Below are positions 1 through 8,478 of a DNA stretch of 64,000 nucleotides, piece after piece. Both the position numbers and the translations under genes were made by a program. Source of the DNA: Metabacillus sp. B2-18 (GTDB lineage: Bacteria > Bacillota > Bacilli > Bacillales > Bacillaceae). The stretch lies in assembly GCF_021117275.1 (NCBI RefSeq), contig NZ_CP088245.1, positions 1,463,501-1,527,500 on the forward strand, written 5' to 3'. The notes beneath the pieces are model-generated. The model had not been told where the DNA came from and did no database searches. It worked only from the letters and a program-made list of their open reading frames with translations. How positions within the stretch are numbered: the first letter of the stretch is position 1; each line of letters starts with the position of its first letter.

Positions 1-56
1 GGCTTGAGGCGTAGTATATTTATTCTGATCTTTTTCACCACCGTCATGATTTGAAG

Positions 57-527
57 CTATTTATTTTCTTCCTTCCTTTTTAATAAGTTGGAAACATCTT
101 TTAGATTTTCATCTTCCGCCATCTCAGTTCCAAACGCTAATCTTGAATTCAAAACAGGATTTCTGCTTGCAGAAAAGGATGTGGTGTTTTGACGTTCTCC
201 AACAAAAAGATGAACAAAGATTTCTGCACCTGTAATGATTACAGCAGAAATGATACTTCCCCATGCTACTTGTAGATAGCTTTCAAAAAGGAAGCTTCCG
301 AAAACCCAAACACTAAGATACGTAAGTAAAAAATCAGCAATTGCAGCAGCTCTTTTACCTAACTGAGGCAAAATCACTAATTCACCAACGGCGTATGAAA
401 CAATTGTTACGAATAAACTAAAAGAAACAATATCAACGATTGTGGCATCAAAAAACAAATCAAGGCCAATTCCAAAGGCGATAATGCATGTCACAAATTT
501 AATTAATAGTATTGTCGCATGATTCAT
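57..527 (-). CDS. YndM-like DUF2512 membrane protein
   Basis: This is a 156-residue protein of the YndM/DUF2512 family, a Bacillus membrane family of unknown function. Four hydrophobic segments can be read at about residues 5-25, 30-55, 60-85 and 88-110, followed by a polar, charged tail that ends in lysine and glutamate residues. The ATG start has a GGAGG ribosome binding site just upstream on the minus strand. The gene stands alone, convergent to whatever lies left of the window. The family call rests on remembered similarity and no biochemical role can be inferred. Confidence 0.75.
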   Translation of the reverse strand: MNHATILLIKFVTCIIAFGIGLDLFFDATIVDIVSFSLFVTIVSYAVGELVILPQLGKRAAAIADFLLTYLSVWVFGSFLFESYLQVAWGSIISAVIITGAEIFVHLFVGERQNTTSFSASRNPVLNSRLAFGTEMAEDENLKDVSNLLKRKEENK

Positions 528-621
528 GTAAAAACCTCCTCATTGGTTATTTTGGTCAAAACAGAAAAGTTCATGCAGTTCTGTTTACTAAAGAAGGAAT
601 TTTGGTAGATGTGTAATACAT

Positions 622-652
622 AAAAAAGTTGATTCAACTGAATCAACTTTTC
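622..652 (-). terminator. Rho-independent terminator of the MFS gene
   Basis: A 13-bp perfect stem (arms about 624-636 and 639-651) with a 2-nt loop is followed on the minus strand by a run of six T. It sits immediately after the stop codon of the transporter gene. Confidence 0.85.
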
Positions 653-654
653 AA

Positions 655-1911
655 TTAATGCGTATTATATAAACTTTTATTTTGCTCTATCGATTTTCGT
701 TCCTTTATACTAATTGAATAACGATAGCAAAGTAACCCTATAATACCCAGCCCAAAGTATACAATCGCCATTGCTTTAGATGGAATAAATGCTCCTAGCG
801 TTAATCCGAAGCTACCCAATAACATGGCCACGTTATAAGAAAGATTATCTACTGCCATATATGAAGCTCTTGCTTGTTCATGAACAATTCCAGCTAAAAT
901 CGTTTGTCGTACAGGTGAATACATAAGTTCGCCAAGAGTAAACAAAAGAGCTGATAAAACAAGTAAACTGAAGGAATTACTGAATGCAAGTATACTAAAG
1001 CTGCAGGCGTAAATAGAGAGACCGATGGTTAAAACCACTTTCGAATTATATTTACTTAACCATTTTGATAAATATAAAGTGGTGCAAACAATCGTAATGG
1101 TATTGATGAGCATAATAAGTCCAAACATCTTAATCCCTGTTATTTCAATTGAGAAAAAGTAAGTGTGAAATTCATTTTTTAACCTTACTGCTACATATTT
1201 ATCAAGCTGAAATTCCAAAGACATTGTGAAAATGGTCGCTAGCACAAATAACATAAAGCCACGATCTTTTATAACGGCAATATAGTGATTGATGATTCCT
1301 AATTCCTTTTGAACTATTTTTGAATCTACCGTAGTTTTAGTTAATGTCTCATCAATAAAGAAGATGATAAGAAGCAAAGTGATGCCGCTAACAATAAGAA
1401 ACAAAAGAAAAAGGAAGAACTTATAATCTTCAAAAAGTAGACCACCAATTGCTGCCCCTAATGCAATCGAAATGTTTCCAGTCCAATAACCGAGACCATA
1501 AATAAATGGCCTTTCTTTTTCAGTGCTAATATCAATAATCATTGCATTTGCTGCAGGCCCAATTAAACTAGAGCTCGTGTTACTAAATACAAACATCAAA
1601 TAGGTAATCCAAACGGAAGTAAACCATGGTGAGTTGACGGATGCCATCACGGATAGTGCGATAACTTGGATCACTTGTGCTATGACCATCATTTTTTTGC
1701 GACCGATACGATCTGAAAGAAAACCAGAATATAAACCAACGACAATAGAAATAGAAATGTTAATCATTAGTAGTATTCCAGTCATTCCAGCTCCAACATG
1801 AGTACTAAAATAAATGGCCATAAATGGGAGGATGGACATTTGAGTAATGTCAGTGAAAAAATCTGTGATCAATCTGAGTTTTATCGTTGAATGTAAGTCA
1901 CGAAATTTCAT
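655..1911 (-). CDS. MFS transporter (YhjO-like)
   Basis: A 418-residue major facilitator superfamily protein with about 12 hydrophobic helices. The loop between helices 2 and 3 carries the MFS signature GFLSDRIGRKK. The gene is divergent from an SgrR-like regulator/solute-binding protein, with only about 97 bp between them. The same pairing exists in B. subtilis (yhjO/yhjP), so the regulator probably controls this exporter. The substrate is unknown. By analogy with E. coli SgrR/SetA it could be a sugar or sugar-phosphate analogue exporter, but this is inference. The start at 1911 is the only ATG before the first helix. Confidence 0.85.
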   Translation of the reverse strand: MKFRDLHSTIKLRLITDFFTDITQMSILPFMAIYFSTHVGAGMTGILLMINISISIVVGLYSGFLSDRIGRKKMMVIAQVIQVIALSVMASVNSPWFTSVWITYLMFVFSNTSSSLIGPAANAMIIDISTEKERPFIYGLGYWTGNISIALGAAIGGLLFEDYKFFLFLLFLIVSGITLLLIIFFIDETLTKTTVDSKIVQKELGIINHYIAVIKDRGFMLFVLATIFTMSLEFQLDKYVAVRLKNEFHTYFFSIEITGIKMFGLIMLINTITIVCTTLYLSKWLSKYNSKVVLTIGLSIYACSFSILAFSNSFSLLVLSALLFTLGELMYSPVRQTILAGIVHEQARASYMAVDNLSYNVAMLLGSFGLTLGAFIPSKAMAIVYFGLGIIGLLCYRYSISIKERKSIEQNKSLYNTH

Positions 1912-1967
1912 GCTATCTACCTTCTTTCTTCATTTTTTATTATAATGAAAAAAACAAGAAGAAAAAC

Positions 1968-1981
1968 TGTAAACGGTGTTA
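1968..1981. promoter_or_regulatory. cre-like site in the MFS/SgrR divergent region
   Basis: TGTAAACGGTGTTA matches the CcpA cre consensus TGWAANCGNTNWCA at 13 of 14 positions. It lies between the two divergent start codons, upstream of the regulator's ribosome binding site. A TATAAT hexamer lies at about 1941-1946 on the plus strand. CcpA control is inferred from the motif only. Confidence 0.4.
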
Positions 1982-2008
1982 ACATGATTTCGTATTTTAG
2001 GAGGAACT

Positions 2009-3799
2009 ATGAATCTTATTGAACATTATGTTAATTTGCGATTAGCCTATCAAGGGTACAAGGAAGAAGAAAACATTGAAACAACAACAGGGGAAATATC
2101 GCAATATCTTTCTTGTACGATGCGAAATACAAATATCTCGATGAAGAAAATGATGGAGTTTGGTTATCTTCAATGGAAGCCTCAAAAAGGAAGAGGAAGA
2201 AAATCAACTTTACTTTTTTATCTTTCATTGCAAGAAGCCGCTATAAATAATGTGCAAAGATTGCTCACTGAAAAAAATTTTGAAGAAGCATACTCATATA
2301 TTATGAGTATTCAATTCCCACAATTAATAAAAGAAAAACTATTACATAATATGCACAGTCATTTTGGATTAAAGTCTATCACCCATTCCACAGGTCGACG
2401 AGATACATTGAAAATTCCTCAGAGTATGAAAATTCATACGTTAGATCCTGCTTTTGTTGGAATTGTTCATGAAGCTCATATCGTTCAGCATATTTTTGAT
2501 CCACTTGTTCGCTATGATCGAGAGAGTAAATCGTATACTCCGGGAATTGCCCTAGCCTGGGAAGAGAATGATGGAAAAGAATGGACCTTTTATTTACGCA
2601 AAGGTGTAATGTTTCACCACGGTCGAGTACTTCAAGCGAAAGATGTTCAATATACACTGGAGAGACTAAGAACGAATAAAGAAATTCCTTATCACACTCT
2701 GTTTGAATGTGTGGAAAACGTAACAATGATTGATGATATTACAATACAAGTTACTTTGAAGAAGCCAAATTATATGTTCCTTGATGTTATGAGTAGTTTC
2801 TTTTCATCTATCATTCCACATGACGTAGAAATAGATCTTTTAAAACCGATTGGAACAGGGCCATATCAAGTGGAAAAAAATGAAGAACATCTTCTTGTAC
2901 TAGAGGCATTTTCTCAACACTTTCAAGGGAGGCCTTTCCTAGATACAATCGAAGTTTGGCATATGCCGAATTTAAAAGAACAACCATATAAGAAAGAGGA
3001 AGTAGTTTATTCCGCTGAGCATGAAACAGCTACATACCAAGAGCTTGGAAGCTTTTTTTTCGTATTTAATTTGAAAAAAAATGGTTTTCATCATAATAAA
3101 GATTTTCGGGTGGCATTTCAACAAATCATTGACCCTTTGAATCTTGTAGAGAAGCTCGGATATCCAAGGCAATTTCCTGCATATAGTTTTAGGTTAGACA
3201 GAAGTAAACAAATCGTTAATCATCTGCATAACGACCTACAGCAAGCAAAAAAATTACTGTCTTTAAGTGGTTATGAGGGACAAATGCTTAAAGTGGCAAC
3301 ATTTAATTTTAAAGAAGCAAAAGAAGACATGGAATGGCTGAAAGTTCACTGTCAGCAAATAGGTCTTAACATTGAGGTGTCGGTCATTCAAGCCTCTGAA
3401 ATTTATGAGAAAAAGGTATTTGGTCTTTACGATGTTATTTATACGGGTGAAACCTTTGAGATAAACGAGGAGCTTAGTCTTTATATGATGTATTCAAGTG
3501 ATAATAGTGTGCTTAGAATGGCACTAGATTCTAAAACAAAGCAACAGATCGATGAAAAGCTTAATTGTTTAATATCCTTAGATGATTTAAATAAGCGTTC
3601 AGCCGGGTTTCAGAAAATTGAAGATTGGTTAAGAGAAGAAGCATATATTGTTCAGACCTATCACACAATTGAAGAACAAAATTATCATAAGGCATTAAAA
3701 GGTATTGAAGTTTCAGGATATGGAATGCCGGATTTACGGTCACTATGGGTCAAACCTGATACAGAGAGTTCATCAAGTTATTCAATTTATATTCCGTAG
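2009..3799 (+). CDS. SgrR-family regulator with solute-binding domain (YhjP-like)
   Basis: A 596-residue two-part protein. Residues 1-110 form an SgrR-type N-terminal winged helix region, with a polar DNA-binding stretch near residues 35-65 (SCTMRNTNISMKKMMEFG). Residues from about 130 form an SBP_bac_5 oligopeptide-type solute-binding domain, including the family-like LAWEENDGKEWTFYLRKGV. There is no signal peptide, so it is cytoplasmic and presumably senses a small ligand. GGAGG lies 5 nt before the ATG. The divergent neighbour is an MFS transporter, its likely target, as in the B. subtilis yhjOP pair. The ligand is unknown. Confidence 0.85.
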   Translation: MNLIEHYVNLRLAYQGYKEEENIETTTGEISQYLSCTMRNTNISMKKMMEFGYLQWKPQKGRGRKSTLLFYLSLQEAAINNVQRLLTEKNFEEAYSYIMSIQFPQLIKEKLLHNMHSHFGLKSITHSTGRRDTLKIPQSMKIHTLDPAFVGIVHEAHIVQHIFDPLVRYDRESKSYTPGIALAWEENDGKEWTFYLRKGVMFHHGRVLQAKDVQYTLERLRTNKEIPYHTLFECVENVTMIDDITIQVTLKKPNYMFLDVMSSFFSSIIPHDVEIDLLKPIGTGPYQVEKNEEHLLVLEAFSQHFQGRPFLDTIEVWHMPNLKEQPYKKEEVVYSAEHETATYQELGSFFFVFNLKKNGFHHNKDFRVAFQQIIDPLNLVEKLGYPRQFPAYSFRLDRSKQIVNHLHNDLQQAKKLLSLSGYEGQMLKVATFNFKEAKEDMEWLKVHCQQIGLNIEVSVIQASEIYEKKVFGLYDVIYTGETFEINEELSLYMMYSSDNSVLRMALDSKTKQQIDEKLNCLISLDDLNKRSAGFQKIEDWLREEAYIVQTYHTIEEQNYHKALKGIEVSGYGMPDLRSLWVKPDTESSSSYSIYIP

Positions 3800-3845
3800 G
3801 TAATTAAATTTTTAAAAATATAGAAAATGAAATAAGGAGTGAATC

Positions 3846-4244
3846 TTGTTGATAAGATCCGAAGGTATTCATCATGTTAGTCTTTCTGTAACAGATTTAA
3901 AAAAAGCGAAACAATTTTATGGATCAGTTCTAGGCTTTAAAGAAATAGAGCGACCGAAATTTGACTTTCCAGGTGCATGGTATCAAATTGGGCCTCAGCA
4001 ACTACATTTAATTGTGGATGAAGGTTCTTCAACACTACGAAAAGTCAATGATTTGAACTCAAGAGAAGGTCACTTTGCTGTTAGAGTAAAAGATTATGAG
4101 GAAACTCTTGAACACTTGAAAGAACAAAGAGTTCAAATTTTGGAAAAACCAAAAAGTAAAAGTGGATTTGCGCAAATTTTTTGTATGGACCCTGATTTTA
4201 ATTTAATTGAATTTAATGTAGATCAAGAAACGATGAATAAGTGA
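3846..4244 (+). CDS. VOC family (glyoxalase/dioxygenase-like) protein
   Basis: A 132-residue single vicinal-oxygen-chelate protein. The N-terminal GIHHVSLSVTDLKKAKQFYG is the classic VOC first beta-strand and helix with a metal-ligand-position histidine. A second module contains GHFAVRVKDYEE, and the C-terminus DPDFNLIEFNVD supplies the usual metal-ligand glutamate position. It starts with TTG (3846 or 3849) behind an AAGGAG site 47 bp after the SgrR-like gene, possibly in the same transcript. The substrate is unknown. Glyoxalase I, fosfomycin-type and dioxygenase functions cannot be separated from the sequence. Confidence 0.8.
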   Translation: MLIRSEGIHHVSLSVTDLKKAKQFYGSVLGFKEIERPKFDFPGAWYQIGPQQLHLIVDEGSSTLRKVNDLNSREGHFAVRVKDYEETLEHLKEQRVQILEKPKSKSGFAQIFCMDPDFNLIEFNVDQETMNK

Positions 4245-4255
4245 AGTGTTGGGGC

Positions 4256-4411
4256 ATGAAGATCATAACGAGTGTGGATTGCTTAGGGGATGTACATCAT
4301 CAAAGTAATGAAGACCATAACGAGTGTGGATTGTTTGAATGATGTACTTCAATAGGGTGATGAAGACCATTTCAGTCAATCATCCCTATAAAAATGTACT
4401 TCATGAATGAA
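4256..4411. repeat. Three-copy tandem repeat, 52-bp period
   Basis: A motif close to ATGAAGACCATAACGAGTG begins at about 4256, 4308 and 4360 (the third copy diverges after 11 bp). A linked TGTACATCAT/TGTACTTCAA/TGTACTTCAT element falls at 4291, 4343 and 4395. Both series keep an exact 52-bp step. The array lies between the VOC gene and the pgl terminator and has no convincing ORF. Confidence 0.8.
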
Positions 4412-4477
4412 AAACGTTCTTTTTGGAAAATGACATGTCAATTTTGCCCCTTATTCCCCTTATTTTGAGTGGATAAA

Positions 4478-4508
4478 AAAGGATGAGCTCATGCTAAGCT
4501 CATCCTTT
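4478..4508 (-). terminator. Terminator of pgl
   Basis: A 12-bp perfect stem (arms 4478-4489 and 4497-4508) with a 7-nt loop is followed on the minus strand by TTTTTT. It lies directly after the pgl stop codon. Confidence 0.9.
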
Positions 4509-4513
4509 ATCCT

Positions 4514-5563
4514 TTATTTTACATTCAAAAACTTCACACAAACCGGATCAGGAACAGATACTTGTGAGTCGAGCAAACGAAGTTTCCCTGATTCTGTATC
4601 TCGTGCAAATAATACAAGGTTACTACTTTCTTGGTTAGATGCTACAATGAATTTTTCAGTAGGGTCCAGCGCGAAATCACGAGGCCAATTTCCTTCTGTT
4701 GATGTAAATTCTATAAATGAGAGTTCACCATTTTCTTGATTTACACTATAAACAGCAATGCTATCATGCCCGCGGTTGCCAGCATAAACAAAACGGCCGT
4801 CAGATGAAATGTGTATCGCACTGCCTTGACTATTGTCCGTGAAATCTTCAGGAATGGCTGGGCTGTATTGAAGCTCTGTGAACACGCCTGTGTCAGAGGT
4901 ATAGCTTAATGTGATCACTTCATTACTTAATTCTGTCATCACATAAGCATATTTTCCATTCGGATGGAATGTTATATGTCTTGGGCCACTACCAGCTTTC
5001 ACAAGTAATGTATGAGCTTCTTCCAGCTGTCCATTGTTAATTTTATAAGTGATAATTTTATCAATTCCTAGATCAACTGCAACGACATATTTTTCATCAG
5101 GAGTGAAGCCTGAATAGTGAGTATGAGGTTTTTCTTGCCTTTCATGTGGTCCCTGGCCAGTATGTTCATTAACCGAAACAACAGAATTGATCGAGCCATC
5201 TTCATTCGTTAAAAAGGATTCTACTGTTCCTTTGTGGTAGTTAGCCGTCACAACTTGTTTGTTTTGACTGTCTACACTTACGTGACATGGTGAAGCACCG
5301 TCAAGCAGCTGTTGATTAATGGCTGTAAGATCACCTGTTATACTGTCAACAGCATAGGATGCAACACCGCCTTGGTTTCCTTCCTTTACGACTGCATAAA
5401 GATTTTTATTGTCTTGGCTTAAATTTACATATGTAGGGTTGTCCAATTCAGCAACAGCTTTAACATCACTTAGTTTTCCTGCATCTGTGTCTAAGGTAAA
5501 GCTGTAAACTCCTTTACTATCACCTTTTGTGTATGTACCAACATAACCGATTAATTTTGCCAA
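4514..5563 (-). CDS. pgl: 6-phosphogluconolactonase (YkgB type)
   Basis: A roughly 349-residue seven-bladed beta-propeller lactonase that hydrolyses 6-phosphogluconolactone in the oxidative pentose phosphate pathway. It reads closely like B. subtilis Pgl/YkgB: an N-terminal KLIGYVGTYTKGDSKG, then GPHERQEKPHTHY, HVSVDSQNKQ, MTELSNEVI, NRGHDSIAVY and TEGNWPRDFALDP. The longer reading frame begins at a TTG at 5581, but AAAGGAG overlaps that codon. The TTG at 5563 has this site at the right distance and gives the family's usual N-terminus, so it is preferred. The gene is monocistronic with its own terminator. Confidence 0.92.
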   Translation of the reverse strand: MAKLIGYVGTYTKGDSKGVYSFTLDTDAGKLSDVKAVAELDNPTYVNLSQDNKNLYAVVKEGNQGGVASYAVDSITGDLTAINQQLLDGASPCHVSVDSQNKQVVTANYHKGTVESFLTNEDGSINSVVSVNEHTGQGPHERQEKPHTHYSGFTPDEKYVVAVDLGIDKIITYKINNGQLEEAHTLLVKAGSGPRHITFHPNGKYAYVMTELSNEVITLSYTSDTGVFTELQYSPAIPEDFTDNSQGSAIHISSDGRFVYAGNRGHDSIAVYSVNQENGELSFIEFTSTEGNWPRDFALDPTEKFIVASNQESSNLVLFARDTESGKLRLLDSQVSVPDPVCVKFLNVK

Positions 5564-5756
5564 TTTTTTAACTCCTTTCAAATGTACTATTTCTCATTAT
5601 ATCGTTAGTTTCATCTGTTCAACAACATTAATGACTGTTTTTGATATTAAGCCGAAGAGTTTCAAATTTACACTTGAAGTACAAAATGATTCTATCAATT
5701 ATTCAGGCTATGCTAATATAATAGTATTTATATGAAAATGAAAGGAAGTAAGATTC

Positions 5757-7472
5757 ATGCTAAGGCGGTTTTATTCGTATTATATACCTCATAAGAAATT
5801 ATTTATTATTGATTTTAGTAGTGCTATTATCGTGGCTCTTTTGGAGTTAGCATTTCCATTAGCTGTTCAGTGGTTTATCGATTCGTTGCTTCCTAGTGAA
5901 AACTGGTCGGCAATAGTTTCTGTTAGTATCGCCTTGCTTGTGTTATATATTATTAGCACGTTCTTACAATATATCGTGAACTATTGGGGACATATGCTCG
6001 GAATTAATATTGAAACAGATATGAGAAAACAATTGTTTCAACATGTGCAAAAGCAATCATTTAAGTTTTTTGACAATACCAAAACAGGAAATATTATGAG
6101 TCGAATTACAAATGACCTCATGGATATTGGTGAGCTAGCGCATCATGGACCGGAAGATTTATTTATTTCCATTATGACCTTTGTAGGGGCCTTTTGGATT
6201 ATGTTCACCGTAAATGTAAAGCTTGCGTTGGTTGCGTTGATTATTTTCCCGTTTTTAGGATGGCTTATGATTGTAAGTAATTTAAAGATGAATAAGGCCT
6301 GGAAGAAAATGTACGGTGAAATTGCTGATGTAAACTCACGAGTAGAAGATAGTGTTTCTGGTGTTCGAGTTGTGCAATCTTTCACAAATGAAAAATTCGA
6401 AAATGAACGTTTCTCTGTAAATAATTTAAAATTCCGTAAAGCTAAGCTTGGTGGGTATAAAGTAATGTCCTATAGTTTATCAGGAATTTATATGATGACA
6501 AGATTTGTTACATTGGCTGTTCTCGTAGTAGGTGCATGGTTAAGTTACACAGGACAATTAACATATGGTGAGCTTGTTGGATTTGTTTTGTATGTGAATG
6601 TCCTGTTTAAACCAATCGATAAAATCAGTGCTTTAATGGAATTGTATCCAAAAGGAATGGCTGGATTTAAACGTTTTACAGAGTTGCTTGACATGGACCC
6701 TGATGTAAAGGATGTAAATGACGCAGTTGAAGTAAAATCATTACGAGGGGATATAGCGTTCAATGAGGTCACCTTTGGTTATGATCAACATAAACGCGTA
6801 TTAAATAATATCAATCTATCCATTTCAACTGGAGAAACCGTTGCATTTGTTGGTCCATCAGGAGCAGGGAAAACCACAATTTGTTCATTAATTCCACGAT
6901 TTTATGATGTAGAATCTGGAGAAATAAAAATTGATGGCATTGATATACGGAATATGACAAAGCATTCTCTGCGTTCACAGATTGGAATTGTGCAACAAGA
7001 TGTGTTTTTGTTTACAGGTACCTTAAGAGAAAATATCGCTTATGGAAAACTTAATGCTACTCAAGCGGACATTGAAGAAGCAGCAAAACGTGCACATCTA
7101 GAAAGCTTCATCGAATCACTACCGTTTGGCTACGATACTCAAATTGGTGAAAGAGGCTTAAAGTTATCAGGTGGACAAAAACAAAGAATTGCCATTGCAA
7201 GAATGTTCTTGAAAAATCCACCTATCTTAATATTGGATGAAGCAACGTCAGCATTAGATACCGAAACAGAGCTTATCATTCAAAAAGCACTAACAGAGCT
7301 ATCAAAAAACAGAACAACTCTTGTCATTGCTCACCGTCTTGCTACAATTCGAAACGCGGATCGTATTGTTGTTGTAACTGAGGACGGAATAGCGGAACAA
7401 GGGAAACATGATGAATTGATTGAACAAGGCGGGATTTTTGCTAATCTTCATCGTGTTCAATTTCAGAGATAA
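5757..7472 (+). CDS. ABC exporter half-transporter (permease-ATPase fusion)
   Basis: A 571-residue type IV ABC exporter half-transporter. Six transmembrane helices occupy about residues 15-300. The nucleotide-binding domain follows, with Walker A GPSGAGKTT (about 363), Q-loop QQDVFLF, signature LSGGQKQR, Walker B ILILDEATSALD and H-loop IAHR. It resembles the MsbA/Sav1866 multidrug or lipid exporters. A homodimer is likely because no second half-transporter is adjacent. It is divergent from pgl and ends in its own terminator. The substrate cannot be inferred. Confidence 0.9.
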   Translation: MLRRFYSYYIPHKKLFIIDFSSAIIVALLELAFPLAVQWFIDSLLPSENWSAIVSVSIALLVLYIISTFLQYIVNYWGHMLGINIETDMRKQLFQHVQKQSFKFFDNTKTGNIMSRITNDLMDIGELAHHGPEDLFISIMTFVGAFWIMFTVNVKLALVALIIFPFLGWLMIVSNLKMNKAWKKMYGEIADVNSRVEDSVSGVRVVQSFTNEKFENERFSVNNLKFRKAKLGGYKVMSYSLSGIYMMTRFVTLAVLVVGAWLSYTGQLTYGELVGFVLYVNVLFKPIDKISALMELYPKGMAGFKRFTELLDMDPDVKDVNDAVEVKSLRGDIAFNEVTFGYDQHKRVLNNINLSISTGETVAFVGPSGAGKTTICSLIPRFYDVESGEIKIDGIDIRNMTKHSLRSQIGIVQQDVFLFTGTLRENIAYGKLNATQADIEEAAKRAHLESFIESLPFGYDTQIGERGLKLSGGQKQRIAIARMFLKNPPILILDEATSALDTETELIIQKALTELSKNRTTLVIAHRLATIRNADRIVVVTEDGIAEQGKHDELIEQGGIFANLHRVQFQR

Positions 7473-7502
7473 GATGGGGCATTTTTTGTTCCATCTTTTT
7501 TA
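7471..7502 (+). terminator. Terminator of the ABC exporter gene
   Basis: Arms AAGATGG (7471-7477) and CCATCTT (7491-7497) are followed by a T-run. The stem starts right at the stop codon. Confidence 0.75.
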
Positions 7503-7544
7503 CTAATTTTTTTAAAAAATTGGTTGCGATTACAGTTCAAATAT

Positions 7545-7576
7545 ACCAAGGGAAGGTGCATTTTTCTTGGTTTTTT
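7545..7576 (+). terminator. Second terminator-like hairpin before satP
   Basis: About ten paired bases (7545-7554 with 7562-7571, two G-U pairs) are followed by six T. It lies upstream of the apparent satP promoter, so it is more likely a second read-through stop than a leader attenuator. Confidence 0.6.
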
Positions 7577-7602
7577 CAATTATTCGACTTCTTTAAAACA
7601 GA

Positions 7603-7631
7603 TTGACATGGCATACTAACTTCTGTATTTT
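7603..7631 (+). promoter_or_regulatory. Sigma-A promoter of the acetate transporter gene
   Basis: A perfect TTGACA -35 is separated by 17 bp from a TATTTT -10, about 30 bp upstream of the start codon. Confidence 0.7.
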
Positions 7632-7660
7632 ATTTAAGTATGTTTTTTTAGGAGGAAGTT

Positions 7661-8278
7661 ATGAATAGTAATAATACACAACAAGTTAAAATTACAACAG
7701 CAGATCCCTCAGCGTTAGGTTTATTTGGACTGGCAATGGTAACGCTCGTTGCTTCTTCACAAAAGTTAGGGTTAACAGATGGAGTTTCATTTATTTTACC
7801 ATGGGCATTCTTCTTAGGTGGACTAGCTCAATTATTCGCATGTGTTCAAGATGCTAAACATAACAACATCTTTGGGACAACTGCATTTGGAGCTTTTGGT
7901 CTATTTTGGTTCGGTGTTGGAATGTCTTGGTTAATTCAATTAGGAGCATTTGGTGAAGAACTAGCAGCAAATGCTGATCCAAAGCAGTTAGGTGTCGCAT
8001 TCATCGGTTACCTAATCTTTAGCGTTTATATGACAATAGGTGCAATGGAAACTCATAAGGTATTATTTTTCATTTTTGTTTTCATCGATTTCTTGTTCAT
8101 CGGCTTATCTTTAAGCACGCTTGGTGTGATGCCTGAGGCAACACATATGCTTGCCGCCGTTTCAGAATTAATCATCGCCTTGCTATCTTTTTACGGATCT
8201 GCAGCTGTTGTTTTAAATACACATTTCGGCCAAGTTGTCTTACCGATTGGGAAGCCGTTTGGTTTATTTAAAAAGTAA
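7661..8278 (+). CDS. Acetate uptake transporter (GPR1/FUN34/YaaH, SatP family)
   Basis: A 205-residue six-helix membrane protein of the AceTr (SatP/YaaH) family, which moves acetate or succinate with protons or as an anion channel. The N-terminal ADPSALGLFGLAMVTL corresponds to the family NPAPLG signature, here with Asp-Pro-Ser in place of Asn-Pro-Ala. Hydrophobic segments lie at about residues 15-40, 45-65, 75-100, 115-135, 140-160 and 165-190. AGGAGG lies 7 nt before the ATG. The gene is flanked by its own promoter and terminator and is therefore monocistronic. Confidence 0.88.
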   Translation: MNSNNTQQVKITTADPSALGLFGLAMVTLVASSQKLGLTDGVSFILPWAFFLGGLAQLFACVQDAKHNNIFGTTAFGAFGLFWFGVGMSWLIQLGAFGEELAANADPKQLGVAFIGYLIFSVYMTIGAMETHKVLFFIFVFIDFLFIGLSLSTLGVMPEATHMLAAVSELIIALLSFYGSAAVVLNTHFGQVVLPIGKPFGLFKK

Positions 8279-8282
8279 AAGA

Positions 8283-8319
8283 AATGGAGGCTGACATTTG
8301 TTAGTCTCCATTTTATTTG
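8283..8319 (+). terminator. Terminator of the acetate transporter gene
   Basis: A 13-bp stem with two G-U pairs (8283-8295 with 8300-8312), an ATTT loop and a T-rich tail immediately follow the gene. Confidence 0.85.
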
Positions 8320-8330
8320 TCGTATATTGT

Positions 8331-8451
8331 AGAATCGTTGATAAGTTAGGTGAAATCGAAGGTGAATTCCTCAGAATCGAGGATAAGTCACCAGAAATCG
8401 AAGGTAAACTCCCAAGAATCGAAGTTAAATCTTAGAAATAAGGGTTAGTCC
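8331..8451. repeat. Six-unit degenerate tandem repeat, 21-bp period
   Basis: The core AGAATCGAAGGTAAACTC recurs with its ATCG tetramer at about 8334, 8355, 8376, 8397 and 8418, exactly 21 bp apart, plus a decayed sixth unit at 8434. It lies between two converging genes, each with its own function, and has no ribosome binding site. The function is unknown. Confidence 0.8.
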
Positions 8452-8478
8452 ACTTGTAAACCTGAGCTAGATATCCAT

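Noticed and set aside
1-56. Possible end of a plus-strand gene (hydrophobic frame stopping at about 54) or start of a minus-strand gene
   Set aside because: Too short at the window edge, two strands read plausibly, no ribosome binding site or terminator to decide.
2379-2726. 115-codon open frame antisense to the SgrR-like gene
   Set aside because: It lies wholly inside a well-supported gene, has no ribosome binding site and no protein-like signature.
8331-8451. CRISPR array
   Set aside because: Units are contiguous 21-bp degenerate repeats without spacers, and no cas genes are present.
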